Source of the DNA: Anaerocolumna aminovalerica
GTDB lineage: Bacteria > Bacillota > Clostridia > Lachnospirales > Lachnospiraceae
Assembly (NCBI RefSeq): GCF_900115365.1
Contig: NZ_FOWD01000041.1
Coordinates: forward strand, 1-35,799
Length of the DNA: 35,799 nt
Reading direction: 5' to 3'
Under the pieces are notes generated by a model. The model was given only the letters and a program-made list of their open reading frames with translations, was not told where the DNA came from and ran no database searches. The position numbers and the translations under genes were made by a program. This document shows positions 35,469 to 35,799 of this stretch, piece by piece. Within the stretch, counting starts at the first letter, position 1; the number at the start of each line of letters is the position of its first letter.

Positions 35469-35799
35469 GAGACCGTTTCAAAGTCCGTGTAAACTCAAAA
35501 AACTGACATAAAATTTTAATAGTTATTTATGGGCAAGGCCATTTTTCTGTGGTTCTTGCCCATGCTTGTATTATAAATCTGTTTTTGGGGTTGTCAAGTA
35601 AAACTCCCCTTCGGCAGTCTTAATACCTTAATTTTTCCGTTTTTAGGATAACCGTTCTTCAAAGAATATCTCCAACTGGGAGTGAATCTGTCCCCAGTCC
35701 TGACGGTGCCCTGTCCATTTTTTCGTGATGTCCATCGTGGCCAGATACAGCATTTTTAGCAGACTGTCGTCTGTGGGAAATACGGTCTTGCTTTTCGTA
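35469..35799 (-). mobile_element. End of an IS256-family insertion sequence
   Basis: The element enters from the right. After the transposase stop, about 170 bp of non-coding sequence leads to GAGACCGTTTCAAAGTCCGT at 35470-35489, which looks like an IS256-type terminal repeat. A hairpin, GGGCAAG (about 35531) / CTTGCCC (about 35557), lies inside. The other end and the target duplication are outside the window. Confidence 0.6.
35643..35798 (-). CDS. IS256-family transposase, C-terminal fragment (cut by window edge)
   Basis: The minus strand encodes 51 residues: TKSKTVFPTDDSLLKMLYLA, then TMDITKKWTGHRQDWGQIHS and QLEIFFEERLS, with a TAA stop at 35643-35645. The pattern FPTDxSLLKMLYLATMDITKKWTGxRQDW is the conserved C-terminus of IS256-family transposases. 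The frame is open to the window edge, so nothing can be said about the completeness of the gene. Confidence 0.92.
   Translation of the reverse strand, partial: TKSKTVFPTDDSLLKMLYLATMDITKKWTGHRQDWGQIHSQLEIFFEERLS

Overview
The window looks like the chromosome of a low-GC, Gram-positive, anaerobe-type Firmicute, most likely a Lachnospiraceae/Clostridium relative. The grounds are AT-rich intergenic DNA, strong AGGAGG ribosome binding sites with frequent TTG/GTG starts, a Gram-positive type IV pilus operon without a PilQ secretin, and ISL3, IS3 and IS256 remnants of clostridial type. Genus assignment is inference; no rRNA gene is present.

Layout. (1) 1-316: 3' end of an ISL3-family element. (2) 372-1150, minus: a two-gene unit (TfoX C-terminal-domain protein, then a ClbS/DfsB-like four-helix protein). 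(3) 1386-3842: an ABC ATPase/permease pair with a good sigma-A promoter and a terminator. (4) 3957-4748: a protein with a C-terminal J-domain. (5) 4842-20942: a 16-kb, 12-gene type IV pilus operon in the order pilB, pilT, pilC, major pilin, pilD, a fused pilM-pilN, pilO, four minor pilin-like genes (one a 703-residue PilX-like protein) and a 1301-residue DUF5057-like surface protein. Several intergenic hairpins without U-tracts, two of them bracketing the pilin gene, suggest post-transcriptional tuning of subunit ratio. A helix-turn-helix/TPR regulator follows 34 nt later with no visible terminator. (6) 22283-23518: an MFS transporter. (7) 23513-30132: a 6.6-kb cassette bounded by two roughly 450-bp inverted copies of a highly palindromic repeat. 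Inside are an internally deleted IS3-family element, a third, shorter copy of the palindrome, a twice-frameshifted small HTH gene, an OmpR-type two-component system, a BcrAB-like ABC transporter and an UppP/BcrD phosphatase. Together these look like a bacitracin-type (undecaprenyl-pyrophosphate) resistance island. (8) 30127-33346, minus: an M32 carboxypeptidase, then argH with its own promoter and a possible ARG box. (9) 33914-35221: enolase. (10) 35469-35799, minus: 3' end of an IS256-family element.

The most unusual signal is the palindromic repeat family (A near 23.6 kb, B near 24.95 kb, C near 29.95 kb). Each copy has a 28-bp inner stem and a 29-nt loop of identical sequence in all three. 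The stem sequence differs between copies at five positions, yet both arms change together so pairing is kept, and the two inner-stem imperfections outside the stem base are G-U wobbles when read in the B/C orientation. This points to a structured RNA or a functional DNA hairpin rather than junk. The A and C copies are inverted and abut the stop codons of convergent MFS and argH genes, so the resistance cassette between them could invert or move by recombination.
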